Shown piece by piece: positions 6,455-12,130 of a DNA stretch of 13,339 nt. The position numbers and the translations under genes were made by a program. This DNA comes from Dehalococcoidia bacterium (GTDB taxonomy: Bacteria > Chloroflexota > Dehalococcoidia > GIF9 > AB-539-J10), in contig PWUO01000283.1 in the NCBI GenBank assembly GCA_003562555.1, forward strand, positions 1 through 13,339. The letters are read 5' to 3'. The notes under the pieces are model-generated. The model ran no database searches. It was not told the DNA's origin and worked only from the letters and a program-made list of their open reading frames with translations. Numbering within the stretch: the stretch's first letter is position 1; every line of letters begins with the position of its first letter.

Positions 6455-6787
6455 ATGAACGTTAAGGTCGTAGCAAAAGACATCGGAATGCCGCCCCGGA
6501 AGGTCCGGCGGATCGTGGATATGGTGCGAGGCATGAAGGTAGAAGAGGCCCTCGCTGTCCTTCGGTTCATGCCGAGTCCGGCTGCTGGTGTGGTGGCCAA
6601 GGTTATTAAATCGGCGGCTGCCACTGCGGAGAACACGTACCAGACACCCGCCACTGTTCTGCGGATAGTAGCAATCTACGCCGATGAAGGGCGAACACTC
6701 AAGCGGTTTCGCCCTCAGTCGCGCGGAAGGATCAGCCCGATACTTAAGCGGTCGAGCCATGTCACCGTGCACGTTGAGGAGGCCTAG
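6455..6787 (+). CDS. rplV: 50S ribosomal protein L22 (uL22)
   Basis: L22 touches all 23S rRNA domains and its long hairpin lines the exit tunnel near the constriction. The product of 110 residues starts MNVKVVAKDIGMPPRKVRRIVDM. It contains VRGMKVEEALAVLRFMPSPAA and the beta-hairpin segment YADEGRTLKRFRPQSRGR followed by ISPILKRSSHVTVHVEEA. Changes in this loop cause macrolide resistance in other bacteria; nothing aberrant is seen. The only ribosome-binding-like sequence before ATG 6455 is AGGA at 6439-6442, 12 bases away, so initiation may lean on coupling with rpsS 14 bases upstream. The end carries the strong GAGGAGG used by rpsC. Confidence 0.96.
   Translation: MNVKVVAKDIGMPPRKVRRIVDMVRGMKVEEALAVLRFMPSPAAGVVAKVIKSAAATAENTYQTPATVLRIVAIYADEGRTLKRFRPQSRGRISPILKRSSHVTVHVEEA
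6776..6782 (+). promoter_or_regulatory. strong ribosome binding site that fixes the TTG start of rpsC
   Basis: GAGGAGG at 6776-6782 is a near-perfect anti-16S match located seven bases before TTG 6790. It lies inside the last codons of rplV. With the conserved MGQKVHP-type N-terminus it supports a genuine TTG initiation codon. Confidence 0.85.
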
Positions 6788-6789
6788 AG

Positions 6790-7461
6790 TTGGGTCAGAA
6801 AGTTCATCCGGTTGGATTCAGACTGGGAATCACGAAAGAGTGGCAGGGTCGGTGGTATGCCGGCAAGGATTACGCCAGGTTGTTGTATCAGGACCTGCAA
6901 CTGCGGAAGGTGCTCGAGCGGCGCGCACGTGAATGTGGTATTGCGCGAGTTGATATCGAAAGAACCGGCAGTGAGATCTTTGTGACGGCGTTCTCCGCCC
7001 GCCCTGGTATCCTTATCGGACGTGGTGGCCAGAACGTCGAGTTGCTCCGCAAGGAACTTGAGGAAGTGGCCAAGGATCGTGTTCGTCTGACTATCCGCGA
7101 GGTGGATCATCCTGAGCTGGTCGCCAAGCTTGTGGCGTTCAACATAGCAGAGAGACTTGAGGCTCGTGTTCCCTACCGTCGTGTCATGAAGCAGGCATCG
7201 TTCCGCACGATGCAGGCGGGCGCGCAAGGTATTAAGATTCAGGTGGGAGGTCGTTTAGGCGGTGCGGAGATTGCCAGATCACAGACAGTTCACGAGGGCA
7301 GGATGCCCTTGCATACCCTGAGGGCAGACATAGACTACGGTTTCGCGGAGGCGCGCACCCTGATGGGGCGCATCGGTGTGAAGGTCTGGGTCTACCGAGG
7401 GGAGATCCTGCCCGAGGCGAGGAGGCGAAGTGCTACAGCCGAAACGAGTGAAGTATCGTAA
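6790..7461 (+). CDS. rpsC: 30S ribosomal protein S3 (uS3), TTG start
   Basis: S3 sits at the mRNA entry site of the 30S subunit and contributes to the ribosome's helicase activity. The 223-residue product starts (M)GQKVHPVGFRLGITKEW. It has the type II KH domain with the GxxG loop in ILIGRGGQNVELLRKEL, and the C-terminal domain with IKIQVGGRLGGAEIAR, HTLRADIDYGFAEA and GVKVWVYRGEILPE. Initiation is at TTG: no ATG or GTG is available that would keep the invariant GQKVHP start, and GAGGAGG sits seven bases upstream. The gene follows rplV by two bases. Its final 32 bases overlap rplP in another frame, encoding the polar S3 tail RRSATAETSEVS. Confidence 0.96.
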   Translation: MGQKVHPVGFRLGITKEWQGRWYAGKDYARLLYQDLQLRKVLERRARECGIARVDIERTGSEIFVTAFSARPGILIGRGGQNVELLRKELEEVAKDRVRLTIREVDHPELVAKLVAFNIAERLEARVPYRRVMKQASFRTMQAGAQGIKIQVGGRLGGAEIARSQTVHEGRMPLHTLRADIDYGFAEARTLMGRIGVKVWVYRGEILPEARRRSATAETSEVS

Positions 7462-7855
7462 GGTCCACCGCGGCCGACGACTCGGCTCAGCTCACAGCGG
7501 CAACACCGTTGCATTTGGTGAGTATGGGCTTTGCGCGGATGGAAATGCCTGGATCACGGCAAGGCAGATAGAGGCGACGCGCCGTGTGTTTGTGCGATTC
7601 CTGCGCAACCAGGGAAAGCTGTGGATCAGGGTGTTTCCTGATAAGTCGATAACCAAGAAGCCGGCCGAGACAAGGCAGGGTGGAGGCAAGGGCGCGCCGG
7701 ACCAGTGGGTCGCGGTTGTCAAGCGTGGCCGGATCATGTTCGAACTGTCTGGCATCAGCGAGGAAGTGGCCAAGAGAGCGGTCCGGCTGGCGTCACACAA
7801 GTTGCCGATTGGCACGAAGTTCGTGACGAGAGAGGTGGCGAAGGTTGAAGACTGA
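7430..7855 (+). CDS. rplP: 50S ribosomal protein L16 (uL16), GTG start
   Basis: L16 binds near the A-site tRNA elbow on the 50S subunit and is needed for late assembly and peptidyl transfer. The 141-residue product starts MLQPKRVKYRKVHRGRR, has GNAWITARQIEATRRVFVRF-type sequence, then FPDKSITKKPAETRQGGGKGAPDQWVAVVKRGRIMFE, and ends in the LASHKLPIGTKFVTRE segment. These are the family landmarks at normal length. GTG 7430 is preceded by AGGAGG at 7420-7425 with a short four-base spacer. The start lies 32 bases inside rpsC; the conserved MLxPKRVKYRK beginning makes a later start untenable, so this overlap is real. The end overlaps rpmC by 11 bases. Confidence 0.96.
   Translation: MLQPKRVKYRKVHRGRRLGSAHSGNTVAFGEYGLCADGNAWITARQIEATRRVFVRFLRNQGKLWIRVFPDKSITKKPAETRQGGGKGAPDQWVAVVKRGRIMFELSGISEEVAKRAVRLASHKLPIGTKFVTREVAKVED
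7831..7838 (+). promoter_or_regulatory. ribosome binding site for the TTG start of rpmC
   Basis: AGAGGTGG at 7831-7838 within the end of rplP lies six bases before TTG 7845. The alternative ATG 7866 would remove the conserved first seven residues of L29 and has no such site at the right distance. Confidence 0.65.
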
Positions 7856-8042
7856 AGAGATACGAATGCTCTCTGATACCGAGATCAGAAAGAAGATCGA
7901 TGAGTCGGACCGTGAACTGGTCGAACTGAGTATCCGGGTGGCGAGTCGGCAACTCGTGAATCATCGCGAGATGTTCAAGGTTAAGAGGCGCATGGCCCGA
8001 CTGAAGACTATTCTTAGAGAGAGAGAACTGGGGATCAGGTGA
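7845..8042 (+). CDS. rpmC: 50S ribosomal protein L29 (uL29), TTG start
   Basis: L29 lies beside L23 at the tunnel exit and forms part of the docking surface for trigger factor and SRP. The 65-residue product, MKTEEIRMLSDTEIRKKI to the end, is an antiparallel two-helix protein: a first helix with repeated charged residues, a turn near RQLVNHREM, and a second helix containing the family signature VKRRMARLKTILRERELG. The start at TTG 7845 restores the typical MKxEE(I/L)R beginning; ATG 7866 is the alternative. It overlaps rplP by 11 bases, and its TGA stop lies next to the start region of rpsQ. Confidence 0.92.
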   Translation: MKTEEIRMLSDTEIRKKIDESDRELVELSIRVASRQLVNHREMFKVKRRMARLKTILRERELGIR

Positions 8043-8047
8043 ACGGC

Positions 8048-8329
8048 ATGGTCAAGAAGGAGACAATCAAGGGTCGGGTAGTGAGCAACAAGATGGACAA
8101 GACGGTGGTCGTTGCCGTCGATACCTTCAGCCGGCACCCGCTGTATAAGAAAGCGATGCGACGTGTCCGCAAGTACATGGCTCATGATGAAGGCAATGCC
8201 TGTAATGTGGGCGACACTGTGGAGATCATCGAGGTGCGTCCCCTTTCGCGTCGCAAGCGATGGTGCGTAGTGACCCGGGTGGAGGGTCAGGGTGGTGGTG
8301 TGGTGCTTGATGAAGGCGGTGAACAATGA
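8048..8329 (+). CDS. rpsQ: 30S ribosomal protein S17 (uS17)
   Basis: S17 is a primary 16S rRNA binder in the body of the 30S subunit with an OB fold. The product has KGRVVSNKMDKTVVVAVDTFSRHPLYKK at the N-terminal part, then YMAHDEGNACNVGDTVEIIEVRPLSRRKRW, which is the OB-fold core and signature. A tail of about 17 residues rich in Gly and Glu follows, slightly longer than usual. I chose ATG 8048 (93 residues), with AGGTGA at 8037-8042 five bases upstream. The in-frame GTG 8039 would add three residues and overlap the rpmC stop by GTGA; it cannot be excluded. The TGA stop overlaps the rplN ATG (ATGA at 8326-8329). Confidence 0.93.
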   Translation: MVKKETIKGRVVSNKMDKTVVVAVDTFSRHPLYKKAMRRVRKYMAHDEGNACNVGDTVEIIEVRPLSRRKRWCVVTRVEGQGGGVVLDEGGEQ

Positions 8330-8694
8330 TTCAGACACAGACCAGGTTGAAGGTTGCCGATAACACCGGTGCCAAGGAAGTGATGTGTATCAACATCCCC
8401 GGTGGGAGTCGGCGGCGCTATGCACATGTGGGCGACATCATTGTGGCCACGGTGAAGCAGGCCATGCCGCACGGTGCGGTGAAGAAGGGTGAGGTAATCA
8501 AGGCAGTCATCGTACGTGAGGCCAGGCCCTTCCGGCGCGCCAACGGTGCGTATGTTCGCTTCGATGAGAACGCGGTTGTGGTGCTGGGCGACAAGAACAA
8601 TCCTAAGGGGAGTCGCGTGTTTGGTCCGGTTGCCCGTGAGCTGCGAGACAAGGCGTTCACAAAGATTATTTCGCTCGCTCCGGAGGTAGTCTGA
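8326..8694 (+). CDS. rplN: 50S ribosomal protein L14 (uL14)
   Basis: L14 sits on the subunit interface of the 50S, forms an intersubunit bridge with 16S rRNA and is the binding site of the silencing factor RsfS. The 122-residue product has the normal size: MIQTQTRLKVADNTGAKEVMCINI, then RRYAHVGDIIVATVKQAMPHGAVKKGEVIKAVIVR, and the signature FDENAVVVLGDKNNPKGSRVFGPVARELR, ending KIISLAPEVV. The ATG overlaps the rpsQ stop by four bases, the standard arrangement for translational coupling. It opens the spc part of the cluster with no promoter or terminator visible at the junction. Confidence 0.97.
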   Translation: MIQTQTRLKVADNTGAKEVMCINIPGGSRRRYAHVGDIIVATVKQAMPHGAVKKGEVIKAVIVREARPFRRANGAYVRFDENAVVVLGDKNNPKGSRVFGPVARELRDKAFTKIISLAPEVV

Positions 8695-8695
8695 C

Positions 8696-9007
8696 GTGAG
8701 AATCAGAAAGAATGATACGGTCCTGGTTATTACCGGAAAGGACCGTGGTAAGAAGGGAAAGGTGCGCCGTGCGGTGCCCAAGAGTGAGCGCGTGGTTGTG
8801 GAGGGCTTGAACATGATCAAGCGGCACTCCCGAGCCCGCCGGGCTGCCAGACAGGCCGGAATTGTGGAACTTGAGGCACCCATTCATGTCTCAAACGTGA
8901 AGCTCGTTTGTGAGAAGTGCAAGAAGCCGACTCGTGTAGGCGTCAGGCTGCGTGAGGACGGCCGCAGGACGCGGTATTGCCGGGCATGCCAAGAACCGAT
9001 TGACTGA
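8696..9007 (+). CDS. rplX: 50S ribosomal protein L24 (uL24) with a C-terminal zinc-ribbon-like cysteine set, GTG start
   Basis: L24 initiates 50S assembly by binding the 5' domain of 23S rRNA. The 103-residue product starts MRIRKNDTVLVITGKDRGKKGKV, the KOW motif, followed by VVVEGLNMIKRHSR and EAPIHVSNVKLV. The C-terminal part holds two CxxC pairs, Cys72/Cys75 (CEKCKKPTRVG) and Cys95/Cys98 (YCRACQ), which probably bind zinc; this cysteine form occurs in L24 of several phyla, while others lack it. GTG 8696 has a strong GGAGGT at 8682-8687, eight bases upstream. One base separates it from the rplN stop. In E. coli, S8 regulates the spc operon near the rplX-rplE junction; I do not see a clear copy of that site here. 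Confidence 0.96.
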   Translation: MRIRKNDTVLVITGKDRGKKGKVRRAVPKSERVVVEGLNMIKRHSRARRAARQAGIVELEAPIHVSNVKLVCEKCKKPTRVGVRLREDGRRTRYCRACQEPID

Positions 9008-9021
9008 GGAGAGCGACCATC

Positions 9022-9564
9022 ATGCTGGGTGCAAAAGAGAGATATCAGAAGGAAGTGCTCCCCGAGTTGAAGAATCGACTCGGTTACGAGAACGTGATGG
9101 AGCTTCCTCGAATACAGAAGATAGTGGTTGGGATCGGCCTCGGCGAGGCGATCCAGAACGCCAAGGCGCTCGAGTCAGCCGAGAAGGATCTGGCGACTAT
9201 TACCGGACAGAAGCCGGTCGTAACTCATGCCCGCCGGTCCATCGCAGCCTTCAAGCTCCGGGCGGGAATGCCCATAGGCATGATGGTGACGTTGCGCGGA
9301 AAGCGCATGTGGGACTTCTATGACCGACTGGTTGGGATTGTATTGCCCCGCATTCGTGACTTCCGCGGCATCTCGGGAGATGCATTCGACGGTCGCGGGA
9401 ACTACACCCTCGGGTTGAAGGAACAGATCGTGTTTCCCGAGATTGACTATGACAAGATCGAGAAGGTACGTGGGCTGCAGGTGACTATCGTGACCACCGC
9501 GAGACGCGATGATGAGGCGAGAGTCCTGCTCAAGCTCATGGGAATGCCGCTCGTGGGAGACTGA
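9022..9564 (+). CDS. rplE: 50S ribosomal protein L5 (uL5)
   Basis: L5 binds 5S rRNA in the central protuberance and contacts the P-site tRNA and the 30S head. The 180-residue product shows RYQKEVLPELKNRLGYENVMELPRIQKIVVGIGLGEA, then GQKPVVTHARRSIAAFKLRAGMPIGMMVTLRGKRMWDFYDRL. It continues with LPRIRDFRGISGDAFDGRGNYTLGLKEQIVFPEI, all strong family blocks, and ends LLKLMGMPLVGD. GAGGAGA at 9006-9012 precedes ATG 9022 and overlaps the rplX stop. Two bases separate its stop from rpsN. Nothing in it is aberrant. Confidence 0.97.
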   Translation: MLGAKERYQKEVLPELKNRLGYENVMELPRIQKIVVGIGLGEAIQNAKALESAEKDLATITGQKPVVTHARRSIAAFKLRAGMPIGMMVTLRGKRMWDFYDRLVGIVLPRIRDFRGISGDAFDGRGNYTLGLKEQIVFPEIDYDKIEKVRGLQVTIVTTARRDDEARVLLKLMGMPLVGD

Positions 9565-9566
9565 AT

Positions 9567-9752
9567 ATGGCGAAGAAATCGAAGATAGCGAAGTCGAATC
9601 GAGAGCCCAAGTTCGCGGTGCAGAGCCGCAGCCGGTGCCGCCTATGTGGCAGGCCGCGTGGCTACATGCGAAAGTTCGGGCTGTGTCGTATCTGCTTCAG
9701 GGAACGGGCGGTTCTTGGTTTTATCCCTGGAGTCAGGAAGTCGAGTTGGTGA
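9567..9752 (+). CDS. rpsN: 30S ribosomal protein S14 type Z (uS14, zinc-binding form)
   Basis: S14 is a late-assembling protein of the 30S head. The product is the short, zinc-binding form of 61 residues: MAKKSKIAKSNREPKFAVQ, then RCRLCGRPRGYMRKFGLCRICFRE, ending GFIPGVRKSSW. The four zinc ligands are Cys24, Cys27, Cys40 and Cys43. Lineages such as gamma-proteobacteria use a longer cysteine-free form; some genomes hold both and swap them on zinc starvation. Only the zinc form is in this window. GGGAGA at about 9555-9560, inside the rplE end, is the ribosome binding site. The stop overlaps the GAGGAG site of rpsH. Confidence 0.97.
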   Translation: MAKKSKIAKSNREPKFAVQSRSRCRLCGRPRGYMRKFGLCRICFRERAVLGFIPGVRKSSW

Positions 9753-9764
9753 GGAGCGCACACG

Positions 9765-10157
9765 ATGGTTAACGATCCCATTGCCGATATGCTCACGAGA
9801 ATTAGGAACGCTGTGATGGTCGGCCACGAAAGTGTGCTTGTTCCTCACTCGCGGGTGAAGGTGGCCATTGCGAAGATCCTCAAAGAGGAGAACTTCGTGG
9901 AGGACTACGAGATCGTCAAGGCGAAGCCTTCGCAGATGATCCGGCTGCAGCTACGGTATGTCGATAAGCAACCGGTAGTGCTTGGTCTCGAACGGGTGAG
10001 TCGTCCCGGATTACGTGTCTACGCAGGCAAGACCGAGATACCAAGGGTATACGGAGGCCTCGGGATCGCTATCGTGTCGACGTCACAGGGAATCATGACC
10101 GGACAGCAGGCGTGGCGCAAGAAGCTCGGTGGCGAGGTGTTGTGCTACGTCTGGTAG
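9765..10157 (+). CDS. rpsH: 30S ribosomal protein S8 (uS8)
   Basis: S8 binds helix 21 of 16S rRNA and organises the 30S central domain; in E. coli it also represses the spc operon. The 130-residue product begins MVNDPIADMLTRIRNAVMVGHESVLVPHSRVK, has the middle SQMIRLQLRYVDKQPVVLGLERVSRPGLRVY, and ends in the signature STSQGIMTGQQAWRKKLGGEVLCYVW. Length and motifs are normal. GAGGAG at 9751-9756 lies eight bases before ATG 9765. A gap of 23 bases follows before rplF. Confidence 0.97.
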   Translation: MVNDPIADMLTRIRNAVMVGHESVLVPHSRVKVAIAKILKEENFVEDYEIVKAKPSQMIRLQLRYVDKQPVVLGLERVSRPGLRVYAGKTEIPRVYGGLGIAIVSTSQGIMTGQQAWRKKLGGEVLCYVW

Positions 10158-10180
10158 GTCGAATGCGGGGTAACAGGTAA

Positions 10181-10732
10181 ATGTCTCGAATTGGACGAAT
10201 GCCGATAACAGTACCTGGAGATGTCCAGGTTTCCGTATCTGACGACAATGTGGTCGTAGTCAGCGGTTCCCGCGGTGAGTTGACGCGCGCGCTGAATCGC
10301 GACATGCGCATCACGTTGCGCGACGGGATGCTCACGGTGGAGCGGCCCAGCGATAATCGCATCCACAGGTCTATGCACGGCCTGACCCGTACCCTGCTTG
10401 CCAACATGGTGCAGGGCGTCAGCGGTGGGTTTGAGCGGGTACTCGAGGTCAACGGCGTAGGGTATCGTGTGCAGAAGACCGGCAACGACCTGGTACTCCA
10501 GGTGGGCTACAGCAACCCGGTGCAGTTCTCCCTGCCGGAGGGTGTTGATGCAGTGGTGGAAGGAACGAATCGTATCCGACTGTCCGGACATGATAAGGAA
10601 GTCGTCGGTCAGACGGCGGCGAGGATCCGGGCGGTGAGGGTGTGCGACCGGTACAAGGGGAAAGGCATCAAGTACGCTGAGGAAAAGCTGCGACTGAAGC
10701 CTGGTAAGGCAGGCAAGGTCACAAAAGGATAG
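10181..10732 (+). CDS. rplF: 50S ribosomal protein L6 (uL6)
   Basis: L6 lies near the factor-binding region and the sarcin-ricin loop of the 50S subunit. The 183-residue product has two repeated alpha/beta domains. The first starts MSRIGRMPITVPGDVQV and has SVSDDNVVVVSGSRGEL; the second includes GFERVLEVNGVGYRVQKTGNDLVLQVGYSNPV. The end has the RNA-binding signature YKGKGIKYAEEKLRLKPGKAGK. Length is standard. The purine-rich GGGG and AGGTAA just before ATG 10181 serve as ribosome binding site. Six bases separate it from rplR. Confidence 0.97.
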   Translation: MSRIGRMPITVPGDVQVSVSDDNVVVVSGSRGELTRALNRDMRITLRDGMLTVERPSDNRIHRSMHGLTRTLLANMVQGVSGGFERVLEVNGVGYRVQKTGNDLVLQVGYSNPVQFSLPEGVDAVVEGTNRIRLSGHDKEVVGQTAARIRAVRVCDRYKGKGIKYAEEKLRLKPGKAGKVTKG

Positions 10733-10738
10733 TGTGAC

Positions 10739-11104
10739 ATGGCGAGGAAGAACCCGATAGTGATGCGGAAGATCCGACACGAGCGTGTGAGGCGCAGGCT
10801 CCGTGGCACTGCCGAACGTCCGCGCCTGGCGGTGTACCGCAGTATCCAGCACATATATGCCCAGGTGATCGATGATGATCGCCATCACACCGTTGTCGCG
10901 GCAAGCACCCTTGATCCGGCGGTCATCGGGGACGGGGGCAAAGTCTCCAAGACCGAGATCGCCAGGCGTGTAGGTGGACTTGTCGCAGAGCGGGCCCTGG
11001 AACAGGGCGTGAAACAAGTCGTGTTCGATCGTGGTGGCTTCATGTATCACGGCCGCATACGCGCACTTGCCGATGAGGCCAGGAAATCCGGGCTCGTGTT
11101 CTAG
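10739..11104 (+). CDS. rplR: 50S ribosomal protein L18 (uL18)
   Basis: L18 binds 5S rRNA together with L5 in the central protuberance. The 121-residue product has a basic N-terminal tail (MARKNPIVMRKIRHERVRRRLRG), then ERPRLAVYRSIQHIYAQVIDDDRHHTVVAAST. The C-terminal signature is VVFDRGGFMYHGRIRALADEARKSGLVF, where the family has FDRGGxxYHGRVKALADAARExGLxF. AGGAT at about 10726-10730 overlaps the rplF stop and acts as ribosome binding site. It is followed by a 43-base gap in which I see no hairpin or terminator. Confidence 0.97.
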   Translation: MARKNPIVMRKIRHERVRRRLRGTAERPRLAVYRSIQHIYAQVIDDDRHHTVVAASTLDPAVIGDGGKVSKTEIARRVGGLVAERALEQGVKQVVFDRGGFMYHGRIRALADEARKSGLVF

Positions 11105-11147
11105 ATGATCTTCCCAGCGCTATCTAAGAGAGAAAAGGGTATCTTGT

Positions 11148-11702
11148 ATGAAGGCAGTTACTAAGACAAGCACCAAACTGGAGAGAATCGACTCCTCCGA
11201 CCTGCAACTCGAGGAGAAGCTGATGACTGTTGACCGCGTCACCAAGGTGGTGAAGGGTGGTCGCAGGCTTCGCTTCAGAGCTCTGATGGTTGTGGGCGAC
11301 AGCAATGGGCATGTGGGTGTCGGTCTCGCCAAGGCTACCGGCGTGCCTGAGGCAATTCGCAAGGCGGGGGCCATGGGACGCAAGCAGCTCGTAAGTGTGC
11401 CGATCGTGAATGAGACGATTCCTCACGAGGCACTTGCGAAGTACGGCTCGTCTGTGGTCCTCATCAAGCCGGCTGCGCAGGGACGTGGCATGATCGCGAG
11501 CAACACGGTTCGAACCGTACTGGAACTGGCAGGGATTCGTAATGTAGTGAGCAAATCCCTCGGCAGTCAGAACCGGATAAATGTGGCCCGCGCCACCGTC
11601 CTCGCTCTCAGGTCACTACGGTTAGCCGAGCAGGTATCCCAGGAGCGCGTGGCGGGCAAGACTACGTCGGATGATTCGGAGGCCAGCGATGCAACTGAAT
11701 GA
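11148..11702 (+). CDS. rpsE: 30S ribosomal protein S5 (uS5)
   Basis: S5 lies at the mRNA entry region of the 30S and affects fidelity. The 184-residue product has a polar N-terminal extension (MKAVTKTSTKLERIDSSDLQ). The RNA-binding domain follows: LMTVDRVTKVVKGGRRLRFRALMVVGDSNGHVGVGLAKATGVPEAIRKA. The second domain has IPHEALAKYGSSVVLIKPAAQGRGMIASNTVRTVLELAGIRNVVSKSLGS and NVARATVLALRSL, and a Ser/Thr/Asp-rich tail ends it. AAGGG at 11135-11139 is the ribosome binding site. Its last 14 bases overlap the start of rplO, so there is no room for rpmD (L30), which normally lies between the two. Confidence 0.97.
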   Translation: MKAVTKTSTKLERIDSSDLQLEEKLMTVDRVTKVVKGGRRLRFRALMVVGDSNGHVGVGLAKATGVPEAIRKAGAMGRKQLVSVPIVNETIPHEALAKYGSSVVLIKPAAQGRGMIASNTVRTVLELAGIRNVVSKSLGSQNRINVARATVLALRSLRLAEQVSQERVAGKTTSDDSEASDATE

Positions 11703-12129
11703 ACTGGGTCCCGCTGAGGGATCGAAGCGCCGTTCCCGGCGGGTAGGGAGAGGTGATGGCTCCGGTCGCGGGACGTACTCCGGTCGTGGCAGCAAGGGTC
11801 AGAAGGGACATCACAAGGGCGTACGACTTGGCTTTGAAGGAGGCCAGTTGCCGCTCATCAAGCGCCTGCCTCGCAAGCGGGGATTCACCAACGTCTTCAA
11901 GATCGAGTTCAACGTGGTGAACGTGTCCTCGCTCAATTCCTTCCCTGAAGGTGCCGAGGTGACCCCCAGGGAGATGAAGGACGCCGGTCTTATTCGCTCT
12001 CTCTCCCGCCCCACCAAGGTGCTTGGCCATGGTGATCTCGAGAAGAGCCTCACTGTTCAGGCGGACAGTTTCTCCGCCACAGCTGAAGAGAAGATCAAGG
12101 CCGCGCAAGGAACTGTGAGGAAGGCCTAG
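11689..12129 (+). CDS. rplO: 50S ribosomal protein L15 (uL15)
   Basis: L15 is an early-to-middle assembly protein deep in 23S rRNA. The 146-residue product starts MQLNELGPAEGSKRRSRRVGRG. It has the Gly-rich, basic extended segment SGRGTYSGRGSKGQKGHHKG and the signature FEGGQLPLIKRLPRKRGFTN, then a globular C-terminal part with VVNVSSLNSFPEGAEVTPREM and KVLGHGDLEKSLTVQADSFS. ATG 11689 is chosen because GGAGG at 11678-11682 lies six bases upstream and MxLNEL is the typical beginning. A longer form from 11671 would have no site. It overlaps rpsE by 14 bases and ends one base before secY. Confidence 0.96.
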   Translation: MQLNELGPAEGSKRRSRRVGRGDGSGRGTYSGRGSKGQKGHHKGVRLGFEGGQLPLIKRLPRKRGFTNVFKIEFNVVNVSSLNSFPEGAEVTPREMKDAGLIRSLSRPTKVLGHGDLEKSLTVQADSFSATAEEKIKAAQGTVRKA

Positions 12130-12130
12130 T

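Noticed and set aside
8952..9323. A 123-codon plus-strand frame overlapping rplX and rplE
   Set aside because: Out-of-frame reading of L24 and L5, which have clear full-length family matches; the translation is low in hydrophobic residues and unlike a folded protein.
11105..11147. Gap between rplR and rpsE as a possible promoter or remnant gene
   Set aside because: Only 43 bases; apart from the ribosome binding site of rpsE there is no convincing -35/-10 pair, hairpin or coding remnant.
181..12129. Stop codon reassignment suggested by many TAG codons
   Set aside because: Every TAG sits at the normal end of its protein family and is followed at once by the next gene, so TAG acts as a true stop.
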